Positions 25,321 through 35,217 of a stretch of 64,000 nucleotides of DNA are shown here, one piece after another. Under the pieces are notes generated by a model. The model made no database searches. It saw nothing but the letters and a program-made list of their open reading frames with translations, and was not told where the DNA came from. The stretch's first letter is position 1; every line of letters starts with the position of its first letter. The position numbers and the translations under genes were made by a program. Source of the stretch: JALYOC01 sp036675345 (GTDB lineage Bacteria; Myxococcota; Myxococcia; Myxococcales; Myxococcaceae); the NCBI GenBank assembly GCA_036675345.1, contig JAKFFE010000026.1, positions 62,001 through 126,000 of the forward strand. The letters are read 5' to 3'.

Positions 25321-27551
25321 CTGCCTCTCTCCACGATTCGCTCCAGCTCCTCGCGGTAGGCCTGCACCACCCGCTCCCAGGTGTGCAGCCGCGCGAACTT
25401 CAGCCCCCGGGCGCCCAGCGCCTGCCGCTGCTCGCCCAGCAACCGGACCCCTTGGATGAAGGAGTCGGTATCCAGATAGGTCACGCCCCCGCCGCTGCGC
25501 TCCAGCTGCCCCACCAGCACCTCGGAGGCACCGTTGGCCAGCACCGGCGTCCCCTGGGCAAAGGCCTCCAGGGCCAGCAGGGAGAGGCTCTCGTATCGGG
25601 AGGGCACCACCACCCCCAGCGCGCCGGCGATGGCGTCGTGCTTGTCCTGCTCCTCGATCCGGCCCAGGTACCGCACCCGGGCACCGTGGAGGGTCATCCC
25701 CGAGGCACCCGCCAACACCAGCTGAGGTGCGTCCGCGTAGCGACGGGTCAGCGTCTGGTGGTGCTCCAGCAGCTGGTCGATCCCCTTCCCCGGCTCCAGG
25801 CGCCCCACGTAGAACAGGTAGGGCCCCTGCACCCCGTGCCGGGCCCGGAAGCGCTCGGCGTCCGCGTCCGGGAACTCCACTCCCGCGCCCACGATGCGGG
25901 TCCGGGCGTGGTTCACGAACCGCCGCTGGATCAGCGCCTCCTCCTCCGGGGTGCTGCAGAACAGCACCCGGGGGCGCTCGTGCACGTCCCGGAACACCTC
26001 GAAGTTGAACGGCGCCTCGTCGTGCGCGGTGGGGACCACGATCGAACGATCCGCCACCAGCGGCAGCCCCAACGCGGTGGGCTGGTACAGGTAGGTGAAG
26101 AAGACGTAGCCGTCGTACTGATCCTGGGCATCCGCCAGGTGCTCAAGCAGCCCCGGAGAGTCCGGCCCCTGCTCGGCCAGCCAGCGCTCCTCGGCGGCGC
26201 GCTCGTTGGGGTGCCCATAGAGGCGGCGGGAGAAGGAGTTGAAGGAGGCCAGCTCCCGCGTCCGCCGGGTGGGGAAGCGCAGGACCCGCACACCCCCCTC
26301 CCGCTGTTCGCCCTCCGGGAACTCGTTCTTCCAGGAGAGGTGGTCCCGGGCGCAGGTGGTGAGCACGGTCAGCTGCCAGTGCGGCGCCATCCGCTGGGCG
26401 ACCATCCGGGCCAGCAGCTCCGCCCCGCCGCTCAGCTCTCCATAGCGTTGAACCACCATCGCCACCCGGGGCCGGGTCTTCTTCGCCGGCCGCTTTCGCG
26501 CCGGGACCGTGGGAAGCAGCGGGGCCAACGCGGTCCGCAGTCGCTGCAAGGCGACCTCGGGGGACAGCTCCTGCAGCCTGCGCCGCTGGCCCTCCAGCAC
26601 CCGCTGGCGCAACCCGGCGTCCTGGCACAGCTCCACCACCAGCTCGGCCAGGACGTTGTAGCGCTTCTCGGTGAACCCGATCCCGCTGCCGCCCAGGGTC
26701 TCTGGCACCGCGGCCGCGGCGAAGGCCAGCACCGGTAGCTGCGCCGCCATCGCCTCCAGCAGCGGCACCCCGAACCCCTCGTGCTCGCTCATGGAGACGA
26801 ACACCGAGGCGCTGCGGTAGGCGGCCACCAGCTGCGCGAAGGAGACCTTGCCCCAGAACTCCACCCCGCCCAGCGCGCGGGCCTGGCGCTCCAGTCCCCG
26901 GAAGTACGCGCTGCCGGGCTCGTAACCGCCCACGATCCACAGCCGCGCGTCCGGCACCCGGCGGCGGTGTTCGGAGTGCAGCCGGAGCACATCCTCGAAC
27001 CGCTTGTGGGGCATTACCCGGCTGACCGCCAGCAGGGTCGGAGGGCCCTGCAGTCTGCGCAGCCGGGCCGCGGAGAGCTGCTCGCGCGTGAAGCGGGCCT
27101 CCTCCACGAACAGCGGGACCGTGTGGACGTTGGAGTAGCCGGCCGCCTTCAGCTCCCGGGAGTTGAAGTCCGAGACCCCGATCGCCAGCTGGACGTGGGG
27201 CGCCATCGCCGCCAGCTGGGCCCGCCCTCCCAGCAGGGCCCCGGCCAACGCCGTCCCCCGGTAGGTCGGGTAGGGACTGATGTTGTGGAAGATCACCCCC
27301 CGGCGGCAGGGCAGGTGCAGCAGCCGGGAGCTGAGGCCAGAGGCGATCCCGTGGTGGTAGAGGACCAGGTCCTCCGCCTGGGGCCGCAGCTCGCTGGCGG
27401 GGCTGGCCAGCGCGCGCAGCTGGGGCGCCACCTCCCCGGCGTAGATCTGACCGTGGAGGCCCAGCCTGCGCAGCAGGAGGCCGAAGTGGAGGGCCGACTG
27501 CCCGGTGGCGTCCCCGGGCAGGAAGGTCGGCAACAGCTGGTGGACTCGCAT
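25317..27551 (-). CDS. two-domain GT4-GT4 glycosyltransferase fusion
   Basis: The 744-residue protein holds two complete GT-B glycosyltransferases. The first (~1-370) has FLPGDATGQSALHFGLLLRR, LLAVSRVMPHKRFEDVLRL and SEHEGFGVPLLEAMAAQLPV. The second (~380-744) has RVAMVVQRYGELSGGAELLA, LFYVGRLEPGKGIDQLLEHH and SRYESLSLLALEAFAQGTPV. Both keep the Glu residues of the EX7E nucleotide-sugar site, so both may be active and add two linkages in turn. The ATG at 27551 is chosen over one seven codons upstream. It lies between manA and the small coiled-coil gene. Confidence 0.92.
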   Translation of the reverse strand: MRVHQLLPTFLPGDATGQSALHFGLLLRRLGLHGQIYAGEVAPQLRALASPASELRPQAEDLVLYHHGIASGLSSRLLHLPCRRGVIFHNISPYPTYRGTALAGALLGGRAQLAAMAPHVQLAIGVSDFNSRELKAAGYSNVHTVPLFVEEARFTREQLSAARLRRLQGPPTLLAVSRVMPHKRFEDVLRLHSEHRRRVPDARLWIVGGYEPGSAYFRGLERQARALGGVEFWGKVSFAQLVAAYRSASVFVSMSEHEGFGVPLLEAMAAQLPVLAFAAAAVPETLGGSGIGFTEKRYNVLAELVVELCQDAGLRQRVLEGQRRRLQELSPEVALQRLRTALAPLLPTVPARKRPAKKTRPRVAMVVQRYGELSGGAELLARMVAQRMAPHWQLTVLTTCARDHLSWKNEFPEGEQREGGVRVLRFPTRRTRELASFNSFSRRLYGHPNERAAEERWLAEQGPDSPGLLEHLADAQDQYDGYVFFTYLYQPTALGLPLVADRSIVVPTAHDEAPFNFEVFRDVHERPRVLFCSTPEEEALIQRRFVNHARTRIVGAGVEFPDADAERFRARHGVQGPYLFYVGRLEPGKGIDQLLEHHQTLTRRYADAPQLVLAGASGMTLHGARVRYLGRIEEQDKHDAIAGALGVVVPSRYESLSLLALEAFAQGTPVLANGASEVLVGQLERSGGGVTYLDTDSFIQGVRLLGEQRQALGARGLKFARLHTWERVVQAYREELERIVERGR

Positions 27552-27600
27552 CACCGCGGCGGGTGCTATCACAGCCCGGTGACCCCGGCGGGGGTTCGTG

Positions 27601-28569
27601 TCAGGGCACGAACGCGCGCAGCAGCCGCGCCGTCCCGGTGGGGGTCAGCGAGTACTCCCCCAGCGCGGCAGGCAACACCACCGCCTCCCCCCGGCCCAGC
27701 CGCAGCGACCCCTGCGCCCAGCCCAGGGTCAGCTGACCTTCAACCGGGCTGAGGATCTCGAAGGTCTCGGGGACGGTGGACAGCGCCACCGGTTCCGTCA
27801 GCTCCCAGCGGTCCAGCCCGAAGAAGTCACAACAGACCAGCCGGGTGGCGAACGGCGCCGACCCCGGCCGGGGCTGGACCTTCCCGGGGGCGCGGGCCAG
27901 GTCCGCCACCTGCAGCGCCCGCTCCAGATGCAGGGGGCGCGGCTTGCCGTCCGGTCCCCGCCGGTCGTAGTCGAACAGCCGGTAGGTGAGATCCGATCGC
28001 TGCTGGATCTCGAACAGCAGCAGCCCGCCGTTGATCGCGTGGACGGTCCGGGCCGGCACCAGCACCGTGTCCCCGGGGGACAGCTCGAGGCTGCGCAGCA
28101 GCCGCGGCAGCGACCCGTCCAGCGCCGCCGCCTCCACCCGGGCCCGGTCCACCTCCTGGGAGAAGCCCAGGTACACGTCCGCTCCCGGTCGGGACTCCAG
28201 GATGTGCCAAGCCTCGGTCTTGCCCTGAAAGCCGCTCTCCGCCTCCAGCTGCCGGGCGAACGCATCATCGGGGTGGACCTGCACCGAGAGCCGATCCTCG
28301 GCGTCGATCAGCTTGGCCATCAGCGGGAACTCCGCCCCGCTCCGCTGGAAGCTGCGGGTCCCCACCAGCTCCGCGCCCAGCGCCTGCGCGGCCTGGGCCA
28401 GGGACCGGCCGGCGAAGGGTCCGGAGGAGATCAGGTTCTGGTCGTAGACCAGCCAGGCCTCCGCCAGTCGGGCCGGCGCCTCCGCCAACCCCATCCACGC
28501 CCCCAGCCGCTCCCCGCCCCAGAGGCGGGAGTCCAGCCGGGCCTCCAACCGCAGCGGCTCGATCCGCAC
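27601..28569 (-). CDS. manA: mannose-6-phosphate isomerase, class I
   Basis: The 322-residue zinc cupin enzyme interconverts fructose-6-phosphate and mannose-6-phosphate, feeding GDP-mannose synthesis. Landmarks are RLWGGERLGAW, the metal region PLMAKLIDAEDRLSVQVHPDD with TEAWHIL, VPARTVHAINGGLLLFEIQQ (third metal ligand His and active-site segment) and YRLFDYDR. The GTG start at 28569 overlaps the gmd stop by one base (TAGTG). The next enzymes needed, phosphomannomutase and mannose-1-phosphate guanylyltransferase, are not in the window. Confidence 0.93.
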   Translation of the reverse strand: MRIEPLRLEARLDSRLWGGERLGAWMGLAEAPARLAEAWLVYDQNLISSGPFAGRSLAQAAQALGAELVGTRSFQRSGAEFPLMAKLIDAEDRLSVQVHPDDAFARQLEAESGFQGKTEAWHILESRPGADVYLGFSQEVDRARVEAAALDGSLPRLLRSLELSPGDTVLVPARTVHAINGGLLLFEIQQRSDLTYRLFDYDRRGPDGKPRPLHLERALQVADLARAPGKVQPRPGSAPFATRLVCCDFFGLDRWELTEPVALSTVPETFEILSPVEGQLTLGWAQGSLRLGRGEAVVLPAALGEYSLTPTGTARLLRAFVP

Positions 28570-29540
28570 TAGCGGCCTCCGGCGGCCAGGCGCTCCAGGT
28601 CCGCATCGACCATCATCTCCACCAGCGCCTGGAACCGGACCTTGGGCTCCCAGCCCAGCTGCTGCTGGGCCTTCTGGTAGTTGCCGATCAGCAGGTCCAC
28701 CTCCGCCGGGCGGACGAACGCCGGGTCGGTGTACACGTGCTGGGTCCAGTCCAGTCCCACCCGGGCAAAGGCGATCTCCACCAGCTCCCGCACCGTGTGG
28801 GTCTCGCCGGTGGCGATCACATAGTCCTGGGGGGTGTCCTGCTGGAGCATCCGCCACATCGCATCCACGTAGTCCCCGGCGAAGCCCCAGTCGCGGCGAG
28901 CATCCAGGTTCCCCATCGCCAGCCGCTGCTGCAGCCCCAGCTTGATCCGCGCCGCGGCGTGGGTGACCTTGCGGGTGACGAACTCCAGCCCCCGGCGCGG
29001 GGACTCGTGGTTGAAGAGGATCCCGCTCACCGCGTACAGCCCGAAGGACTCGCGGTAGTTCACGGTGATGAAGTGGCCGTAGACCTTGGCCACTCCGTAG
29101 GGAGAGCGCGGGTAGAACGGCGTCTCCTCCGACTGCGGGGTCTCCAGCACCTTGCCGAACATCTCCGAGGAGGACGCCTGGTAGAAGCGGGCCTGGGGCT
29201 TGGTGTGGCGGACCGCCTCCAGCATCTTGGTCACCCCCAGCGCGGTGAACTCGCCGGTGAGGACCGGCTGGCTCCAGCTGGTGGGCACGAAGGACTGGGC
29301 GGCCAGGTTGTAGACCTCGTGGGGATCGATCTGGCTCAGCAGCGCGGCCAGCGAGAACTGATCCAGCAGATCCCCCTGATGGAGGGTGATCCGATCCCGC
29401 AGGTGGTTGATCCGCTCGAACTTCTCCTCGGAGGACCGGCGCACCATTCCGTGCACCTGGTAGCCTTTTTCCAGCAACAGCTCCGCCAGGTAGCTTCCGT
29501 CCTGGCCGGTGACTCCGGTGATGAGGGCACGCTTGGTCAT
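28569..29540 (-). CDS. gmd: GDP-mannose 4,6-dehydratase
   Basis: The 323-residue extended SDR converts GDP-D-mannose to GDP-4-keto-6-deoxy-D-mannose. It shows ALITGVTGQDGSYLAELLLE, the NADP-binding VRRSS, ASSSEMFG (catalytic Ser/Glu region), SPYGVAKVYGHF (Tyr and Lys), FNHESPRRGLEFVTRKVTH and GNLDARRDWGFAGDYV. All are diagnostic of Gmd. Its product is the substrate of Rmd at 18629. It is 18 bp after the flavin oxidoreductase gene in the same operon. Confidence 0.96.
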   Translation of the reverse strand: MTKRALITGVTGQDGSYLAELLLEKGYQVHGMVRRSSEEKFERINHLRDRITLHQGDLLDQFSLAALLSQIDPHEVYNLAAQSFVPTSWSQPVLTGEFTALGVTKMLEAVRHTKPQARFYQASSSEMFGKVLETPQSEETPFYPRSPYGVAKVYGHFITVNYRESFGLYAVSGILFNHESPRRGLEFVTRKVTHAAARIKLGLQQRLAMGNLDARRDWGFAGDYVDAMWRMLQQDTPQDYVIATGETHTVRELVEIAFARVGLDWTQHVYTDPAFVRPAEVDLLIGNYQKAQQQLGWEPKVRFQALVEMMVDADLERLAAGGR

Positions 29541-29558
29541 GGGGGCGCGCGATCTACC

Positions 29559-31040
29559 CTAGGGAACCGAGGGGTGCGAGTCCGGGTGCGGAGGGGCCTC
29601 CAGGGAGTGGGGAGGCGGCCCGGACTTGAGCTCCAGCCCGGTGGCGGTGATCACCGCCTCCTCCTGGTAGTTCTCGTAGTCGGTGTTGATGTCCCAGAGG
29701 TTGTGGCCGGCGCCCTGGAGCAGGTTCTCCACCGCCAGCAGGCCCATCAGGATCGAGTGGTCCTGGTTGTTGTACTTGAAGGCCCCATAGCGGCCGATCG
29801 GGGTCAGCCCCTTCACCGTCTTCAGGTAGTCCTCCACCGGGGTCAGCTGCTGCTTGTAGCCGCGGCGGTAGACCGGGTAGCAGCGGGGGACCCGCTCCAC
29901 GTGGCCGTCCAGGATCCGGGCGCCCTTGAGCAGGCCGGTCTGGGTCAGCTCCCGCTTGGCCAGCTCCACCAGCTTGCCGTTGTCCTCGGTCCAGATCGGG
30001 TCCTGGTCGTAGCACCAGTACTCCAGCGCCATGATCGAGGTGGGCTGATCTCCGTGCAGCTGGGGCACCCAGTTGCGGAAGTTGGTCAGCCGGCCCATCT
30101 GCAGATCGGCGGAGTGGACGTACAGCCAGTTGTCTGGGAACAGCTCGGTGCCCTCCACGTTCAGGTACACCAGGATGGTGTTGCGGAAGGTCAGCCCCTC
30201 GGCGGCGGCGCGCACCGACTGGGGAACCTCCGGGAGCCGGGTCACCAGCTGGGTGAGCGGCATCGAGGAGATCACGTGGTCGTACGCCCGGACCTCGCCG
30301 CTCTCCAGCTCCAGCCCGTTGACCACCCCGCCCTCGGCGGTGGCGCGCTTGACCGGGGTGCGCAGGTGCACCCGCCCCCCGTGCGCGTTCACGTAGGCGG
30401 CCATCCGGTCGTAGACCATCCCGGTGCCGCCGGTGGGATAGGCGAACTGGTCCACCAGCGTCTTGTGGGTGTTGCCCTTCCCACCCAGCACCGCGTTCTT
30501 GATCGCCTCGTAGAGGGACAGCTTCTTGATCCGCTGCGCGGCGAAGTCCGCGTCCAGCTGGGCGCAGGGGATTCCCCAAAGCTTCTCGGTGTAGGTCTTG
30601 AAGAAGATCTCGAACAGCCGGCGGCCGAAGCGGCTGACCACCCAGTCCTCGAAGGAGCCATCCGGCTCCCGCTTCAGCACCCGCTCCTGGCCGTAGCTGA
30701 GCACGCACAGCCCTGCCTCCCACAGGCCCAGGTTGCCCAGCGCGTCGAAGGCCTTGAGCGGGTAGTGGAAGAACTTGCCCTGGTAGTAGATGCGGGTCAG
30801 CCGGTCGACCATCTGGTAGTCGCGGCCCACCACCTCCAGCCACAGCCGGTTCACCCGCGCGTCACTGGAGAAGAAGCGGTGCGGCCCCAGGTCCACCTTC
30901 TGGTTCCACAGCTCGAAGGTGCGCGCCATCCCCCCCACCCGTCCGCTGGCCTCGAACAGGTCGACCTCCACCCCGGCCTTGGCCAATTGGTAGGCGGCGG
31001 TCATCCCCGCCGGACCGGCACCAATGACTGCCACCTTCAT
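29559..31040 (-). CDS. NAD(P)/FAD-dependent oxidoreductase (UDP-galactopyranose mutase-like)
   Basis: The 493-residue flavoprotein has the N-terminal dinucleotide motif KVAVIGAGPAGMTAAYQLAK with VDLFEASGRVGGMARTFEL and DLGPHRFFSSD. It continues with YYQGKFFHYPLKAFDALGNL, FFKTYTEKLWGIPCAQLDAD and the C-terminal FAD segment ending in NLWDINTDYENYQEEA. Such proteins occur in surface polysaccharide clusters and resemble UDP-galactopyranose mutase and protoporphyrinogen oxidase-like amine oxidases. The substrate is uncertain. It is the first gene of the eight-gene minus-strand operon that ends at 21589. Confidence 0.88.
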   Translation of the reverse strand: MKVAVIGAGPAGMTAAYQLAKAGVEVDLFEASGRVGGMARTFELWNQKVDLGPHRFFSSDARVNRLWLEVVGRDYQMVDRLTRIYYQGKFFHYPLKAFDALGNLGLWEAGLCVLSYGQERVLKREPDGSFEDWVVSRFGRRLFEIFFKTYTEKLWGIPCAQLDADFAAQRIKKLSLYEAIKNAVLGGKGNTHKTLVDQFAYPTGGTGMVYDRMAAYVNAHGGRVHLRTPVKRATAEGGVVNGLELESGEVRAYDHVISSMPLTQLVTRLPEVPQSVRAAAEGLTFRNTILVYLNVEGTELFPDNWLYVHSADLQMGRLTNFRNWVPQLHGDQPTSIMALEYWCYDQDPIWTEDNGKLVELAKRELTQTGLLKGARILDGHVERVPRCYPVYRRGYKQQLTPVEDYLKTVKGLTPIGRYGAFKYNNQDHSILMGLLAVENLLQGAGHNLWDINTDYENYQEEAVITATGLELKSGPPPHSLEAPPHPDSHPSVP

Positions 31041-31159
31041 TCAAAGCTCCAGGACACGTGAAGCCGGTCCCCTATCACAGCTGGATCTGGGAGTGCTGAA
31101 AGCAGCAATGCCGCCCGAACCTCTAGACCCGTTGGGGTCCGGCGGTCCAAACTGGCTGC

Positions 31160-31636
31160 ATGCGATTTCCACTTATCTTGCTTTCACTCGTTTTTAGCGC
31201 AGGATGCCTCCCCAGCTATGCACCGGACGCGGGCCCGCAGGAAGGCAACGCCGAGGCTCCGGTGATCTGGGATGAGTGGATCTTCACCCACACCTATTCG
31301 AGCCACAGCGCCGCGGCGCGGGTTCCCCTGGGAACCACGGTGGAGTTCTTCACCGACGCTAGCTGTGGAACGCCCTTCGCGACCCGCACCCTCACCGATG
31401 CAGGTGACACCGAGGACGGTGGCACCGGAGTGGTGTCTGCCACGTTCTGCGAGTGCTACCGGCCTAGCGGCTTCAACAGTCCCCAACACTGTCTGCTGCG
31501 GATCGACCCGTCGGCGGATGGCGGGACGCCTGTTCCCGACGGCGGGAGCACTGTCACCCTCACCGCGATCCTTCACGATGACCGCTACCAGCTTCCTTCC
31601 CTCTGCTCGGAGCCGGTCGACCTCCATTGCGGATGA
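31160..31636 (+). CDS. secreted cysteine-containing lipoprotein
   Basis: The 158-residue protein has a clear lipobox signal (MRFPLILLSLVFSAGC). Its body contains several cysteines (ASCGTPF, FCECYRPSG, HCLLRID, LCSEPVDLHCG), suggesting disulfides after export. The composition is Asp/Gly/Thr-rich and includes DGGTPVPDGGSTV. It is the only gene in the centre of the locus with no evident sugar role. It stops one base before the convergent GT2 gene. I do not recognise the family. Confidence 0.75.
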   Translation: MRFPLILLSLVFSAGCLPSYAPDAGPQEGNAEAPVIWDEWIFTHTYSSHSAAARVPLGTTVEFFTDASCGTPFATRTLTDAGDTEDGGTGVVSATFCECYRPSGFNSPQHCLLRIDPSADGGTPVPDGGSTVTLTAILHDDRYQLPSLCSEPVDLHCG

Positions 31637-33007
31637 TCAGTCGCCTTCCCCGTGCAGGGAGACGGGGGGCCGTTCGCCAAAAAGCCGCCTGCCCGCCAGG
31701 TAACCGCGCGCGTGGAGATACAGCCGCCGCAGCCGCTGTCCCCGGGCCTCCGGGATCTTGAGATCGCGCGCGGCGAACAGCAGCGGCGCCAGGGCGCGCA
31801 GGGCCCCATGGCCATAAAGCCGGTTGAGGAACAGGTACTCCAGCGAGTACTGCCGCAGCTGCTGCGCCAGGGCGGGTGAGCGGGTCTCACAGCCTCCCTG
31901 CAGCGCCTCGAAGTGGAAGAGCGACGCCCGGGGCGCGTACACCAGGTGCTCTCCCCGCCGGAACAGCTCCACCCCCAGGGTGGTCTCCTCCCGGTGGGCG
32001 GACCCTCCCAGGGATTCGTCGAACCAGCCGGGGCCCAGCAACGCGTTCATCCGCTCCCGGCGATAGGCCATGCTGGCGCCGATGGGGGTGATCGGCACCA
32101 GCTGTTCGGCCTCCTGCACCGAATCGAAGTGGGTCTCCACGAACCCCGACAGCCGCACCTGCCCCACCTCGCGGTCCTGCGTGATGCGATCCTTGTTGAT
32201 GCGCGAGCGCACCCGGCCGGCGGCGCCAATCGCTCCCGGCGCGGCGTCCAGGGCCCGGACGTATTCCACGACGAACCCCGGATCGAGCAGCACGTCGTCA
32301 TCGACGAAGATGATCAGATCGGCGCGGGAGTGGGCGGCCCCGTGGTTCCGCGCCCGGGGAAGGCCCGGCGGGTCGGAGAGGGTGAACGCCACCTTCGGGT
32401 CCTGCTCCAGCCCAGTAAAGCGCGCGCACAGCCGCTCCCGGGTCTGAGGGTTCTGGGGCACGAAGAGCAGCCGACACTCGTAGCCGGCGGCCCGGGCCAG
32501 CTCCAGCTCGCGCAGGTAGGTGGGGAGCGACTCCAGCGGCTCCTCCACCCGGTTGTAGGTGCAGCAGATCAGGTCCACCGAGCGGATCGGCGGGGACGCA
32601 GGGAGCTTCTCCGGCGGCGGAACCGGGGGGGCCCCCGCCAGCGCCCGGCGGATGAAGGGATAGCGCAACAGCGTCTCTTGCTGCCCCAGCCCGGCGGGCA
32701 GCTCGATCGCGGTCAGCTGACGGTTCCACAACCGGCGGAGCTCGAACAGCTTCTCCGCGGCCCGGTGCGCATCCAGGCCACCGACGCGTCCCAGCCGGGG
32801 CAGCCGACGCGAGGCGTACCCGCGCTCGGGGAGCAGCCGGAACACCCGCTCCCCGAAGGGGCCCAGGTGGAGGAACTCCTCGCCACAGTCGCTGGGGGCG
32901 ATCCGCTCCACCCGGCGGCCCTCCGCGCGCAGGGCCTGGACGCGGGCCAGCACCCGCGGGTCGGCGGGATCATCGGAGAGCAGCACGGTGATGGGGAGCT
33001 TGGCCAA
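31637..33007 (-). CDS. glycosyltransferase family 2
   Basis: The product, about 456 residues, has an N-terminal extension (LPITVLLSDDPADPRVLARV) of ~170 residues and then a GT-A domain: VDLICCTYNRVEEPLESLPT, LPRARNHGAAHSRADLIIFVDDDVLLDPG (metal-binding DDD), then SMAYRRERMNALLGPGWFDE and an acceptor-site REE. It is probably an inverting sugar transferase on the cytoplasmic side. No ATG or GTG is available at the 5' end. TTG codons at 33007 and 33052 are the candidates; 33007 is used because conserved-looking sequence begins there. It is divergent from the gene at 33091. Confidence 0.85.
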   Translation of the reverse strand: MAKLPITVLLSDDPADPRVLARVQALRAEGRRVERIAPSDCGEEFLHLGPFGERVFRLLPERGYASRRLPRLGRVGGLDAHRAAEKLFELRRLWNRQLTAIELPAGLGQQETLLRYPFIRRALAGAPPVPPPEKLPASPPIRSVDLICCTYNRVEEPLESLPTYLRELELARAAGYECRLLFVPQNPQTRERLCARFTGLEQDPKVAFTLSDPPGLPRARNHGAAHSRADLIIFVDDDVLLDPGFVVEYVRALDAAPGAIGAAGRVRSRINKDRITQDREVGQVRLSGFVETHFDSVQEAEQLVPITPIGASMAYRRERMNALLGPGWFDESLGGSAHREETTLGVELFRRGEHLVYAPRASLFHFEALQGGCETRSPALAQQLRQYSLEYLFLNRLYGHGALRALAPLLFAARDLKIPEARGQRLRRLYLHARGYLAGRRLFGERPPVSLHGEGD

Positions 33008-33090
33008 GGCCCGCGCACCGTAGGAGGGGCGCGAGGGCCAGGCAATCTCCAAGGATTGCGCCAAGGTCCCCGACCGCCTAAGCGTGCGCC

Positions 33091-35205
33091 ATGCGGATCG
33101 CCCTGGTCTCACGCGAGCTGGCGCCCTTCGCCGGGGGCGGGATTGGCACCTATGCCTTGCTGATGGCACGGGCGCTGCGCGATGCCGGACATGAGGTCCA
33201 TGTGCTCACCGAGCCCCGGGACCAGCTGCAGCAGGTGGCCGTCAAGGAGCTGTCCGGGATCACCGTCCACGGTGTGAATCTGGAATCGGGCCGGGCCGCG
33301 GTGGAGGCCTTCGTCTGTCATCCCCAGCGCCATGCGATGGCAGTGTTCGAGGCCCTGGAGGCCCTGCACCAGCGGCACCCTTTTGACGTGGTGGAGTTCC
33401 CCGAGTTCTGGGGCGAGGGCTACTTCGCGCTGCGGGCCAGGCGGCATCTGGGAAGCTTCGCCGGAGCCACCCTGGCCGTGCGGCTGCATACCCCCAGCCG
33501 GGACGTCCGGGAGCTGAACGACAGCGGGTGGTTGGACCGGGAGGGGGCCTGTCTGGACCACATGGAGGCGTTCTCCATCCGCTCCGCGGACGTGGTGCTC
33601 TCCCCCACCCGCTCGCTGCTGGAGCGGATCCGCGCGCGCCAGGGACTCCCGGCCGCTTCCGCGGTGGTGGTCCATCCCTTCGACGCGACGCTGGCCCAGG
33701 CCGCACCGGGTGGGGCCGCGGCCCGGGCCCGGGTCCTGTATTTCGGCCGGCTGGAGCACCGCAAGGGGGTGCAGTTGCTGGTGGAGGCGGCCCAGCGGCT
33801 GATGCGGGCGGGCAGCGAACTGGAGGTGGTGCTGCTGGGCTCGGACACCCCGACCGGTCCGGCGGGAGGCTCGATGCGCGCCCACCTCCAGTCGCGGATC
33901 GAGGCCCCCTTCCAGGGCCGCTTCACCTTCGCCGCCGGTCGCTCGCGCGAGGAGCTGCCCCAGCAGATCGCCCAGGCGAGCGTGTGCTGCTTTCCGTCGA
34001 TCTGGGAGAACTTCCCCAACGTCCTGCTGGAGGCGATGTCCCTGGGGACGCCGGTGATCGCCAGCGATGCCGGAGGGATGGCGGAGATCATCGTCCACGA
34101 GCAAAGCGGGTTGCTCTTCCGTTCCGGAAGCGTGGAGGCGCTGGCCTCGGCCCTGGAGCGGATGTTGGGGGACGAGGCGCTGCGCCGTCGCTGTGCGCAG
34201 GCCGGTCCGGAGCGGGTCCGATCGCTGTGCGACTCCCAGCAGATCGTCCCCGCCTTCGAGGCCGCGGTGCGGGGCCCGCGGAAGGGCCCGGTCGCCCCCA
34301 GCGGCGAGGTGGGCGGAGTGGCGGTGGTGATCCCGGTCTTCAACTCCGGGGCCCTGCTGCTGGAAGCGGTGCGGTCGGCGCAGGAGCAGACCGTGGCCCC
34401 GGAGGAGATCGTGGTGGTGGACGATGGCTCCACCGATCCGCAGACCCTCTCGGCGCTGGAGGCCCTGGCGACGCTGCCCGGGTTGAAGGTGATCCGGCAG
34501 GCGAACCGCGGGGTGGGCGCGGCGCGCAACGCAGGCATCGCCGCCACCTTGGCCCGGTGGATCCTCCCGCTGGACGCCGACGATCTGCTGGCGCCGACCT
34601 TCATCCAGCGGACCCTGGCGGCGGCGGCCCGCGAGCCGGAGCTGGCCTATGTGACCACCCTGGTCCGGTACTTCGAACAGGAGCTCTCCACCGGCCTGAA
34701 GGGAGGCTGGATCCCCTGGGGCCTGGAGCGGGACGTGCTGCCGGCGCTCAATGTCGCCTCCACCTGCACCGCCCTGCTCCGCCGGGAGGTCCTGGAGGCG
34801 GTGGGCGGCTTCGACGAGCAGGGGCGCTACGAGGACTGGGACCTGTTCTGCGCCCTGGCCGAGCGCGGTCACCAGGGCGGAGTGGTCCCGGAGTTCCTCT
34901 TCCACTACCGGATGCACCCCACCTCGTTCATGAAGTCGTTGGACGCGCGGGGGCAGACCCAGCTGCAGGCCCGGGTGCTGGCCAGACATCCGGACCTGGC
35001 GCTGGACCCGGGCCGCGCCCTGCGGCTGCAGCTGGCGGTGCTCTCGGAGACCCAACGGGCCCATGAAGAGGCCACCGCCCATCCCCCCCTGCGCTACCGG
35101 CTGGTGGATCAGCTCAACCACCGCCTCAAGGCGGTGCCGGCGGTGCACTCCTTCTCCAAGCTGGTGGCCGGCGCGCTGCGCAGGGTCCGGCCCCCCGGTC
35201 GCTGA
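33091..35205 (+). CDS. GT4-GT2 glycosyltransferase fusion
   Basis: The 704-residue protein joins a retaining GT4 (residues ~1-395: RELAPFAGGGIGTYALLMAR, VVLSPTRSLLERIRARQGLP, LYFGRLEHRKGVQLLVEAAQ, PSIWENFPNVLLEAMSLGTP) to an inverting GT2 (~409-704: VAVVIPVFNSGALLLEAVRS, VVVDDGSTDPQ, ILPLDADDLLAPTFI, RYEDWDLFCALAERGHQGGV). Both keep their nucleotide-sugar sites, so one chain probably forms two different linkages. The ATG at 33091 is 83 bases from the divergent GT2 start. Confidence 0.92.
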   Translation: MRIALVSRELAPFAGGGIGTYALLMARALRDAGHEVHVLTEPRDQLQQVAVKELSGITVHGVNLESGRAAVEAFVCHPQRHAMAVFEALEALHQRHPFDVVEFPEFWGEGYFALRARRHLGSFAGATLAVRLHTPSRDVRELNDSGWLDREGACLDHMEAFSIRSADVVLSPTRSLLERIRARQGLPAASAVVVHPFDATLAQAAPGGAAARARVLYFGRLEHRKGVQLLVEAAQRLMRAGSELEVVLLGSDTPTGPAGGSMRAHLQSRIEAPFQGRFTFAAGRSREELPQQIAQASVCCFPSIWENFPNVLLEAMSLGTPVIASDAGGMAEIIVHEQSGLLFRSGSVEALASALERMLGDEALRRRCAQAGPERVRSLCDSQQIVPAFEAAVRGPRKGPVAPSGEVGGVAVVIPVFNSGALLLEAVRSAQEQTVAPEEIVVVDDGSTDPQTLSALEALATLPGLKVIRQANRGVGAARNAGIAATLARWILPLDADDLLAPTFIQRTLAAAAREPELAYVTTLVRYFEQELSTGLKGGWIPWGLERDVLPALNVASTCTALLRREVLEAVGGFDEQGRYEDWDLFCALAERGHQGGVVPEFLFHYRMHPTSFMKSLDARGQTQLQARVLARHPDLALDPGRALRLQLAVLSETQRAHEEATAHPPLRYRLVDQLNHRLKAVPAVHSFSKLVAGALRRVRPPGR

Positions 35206-35217
35206 GGTGCGCCGGGC

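Noticed and set aside
31121..31145. Small palindrome GACCC-GTTG-GGGTC upstream of the lipoprotein gene
   Set aside because: A five-base stem in GC-rich DNA is expected by chance, and no second copy or promoter element supports an operator.
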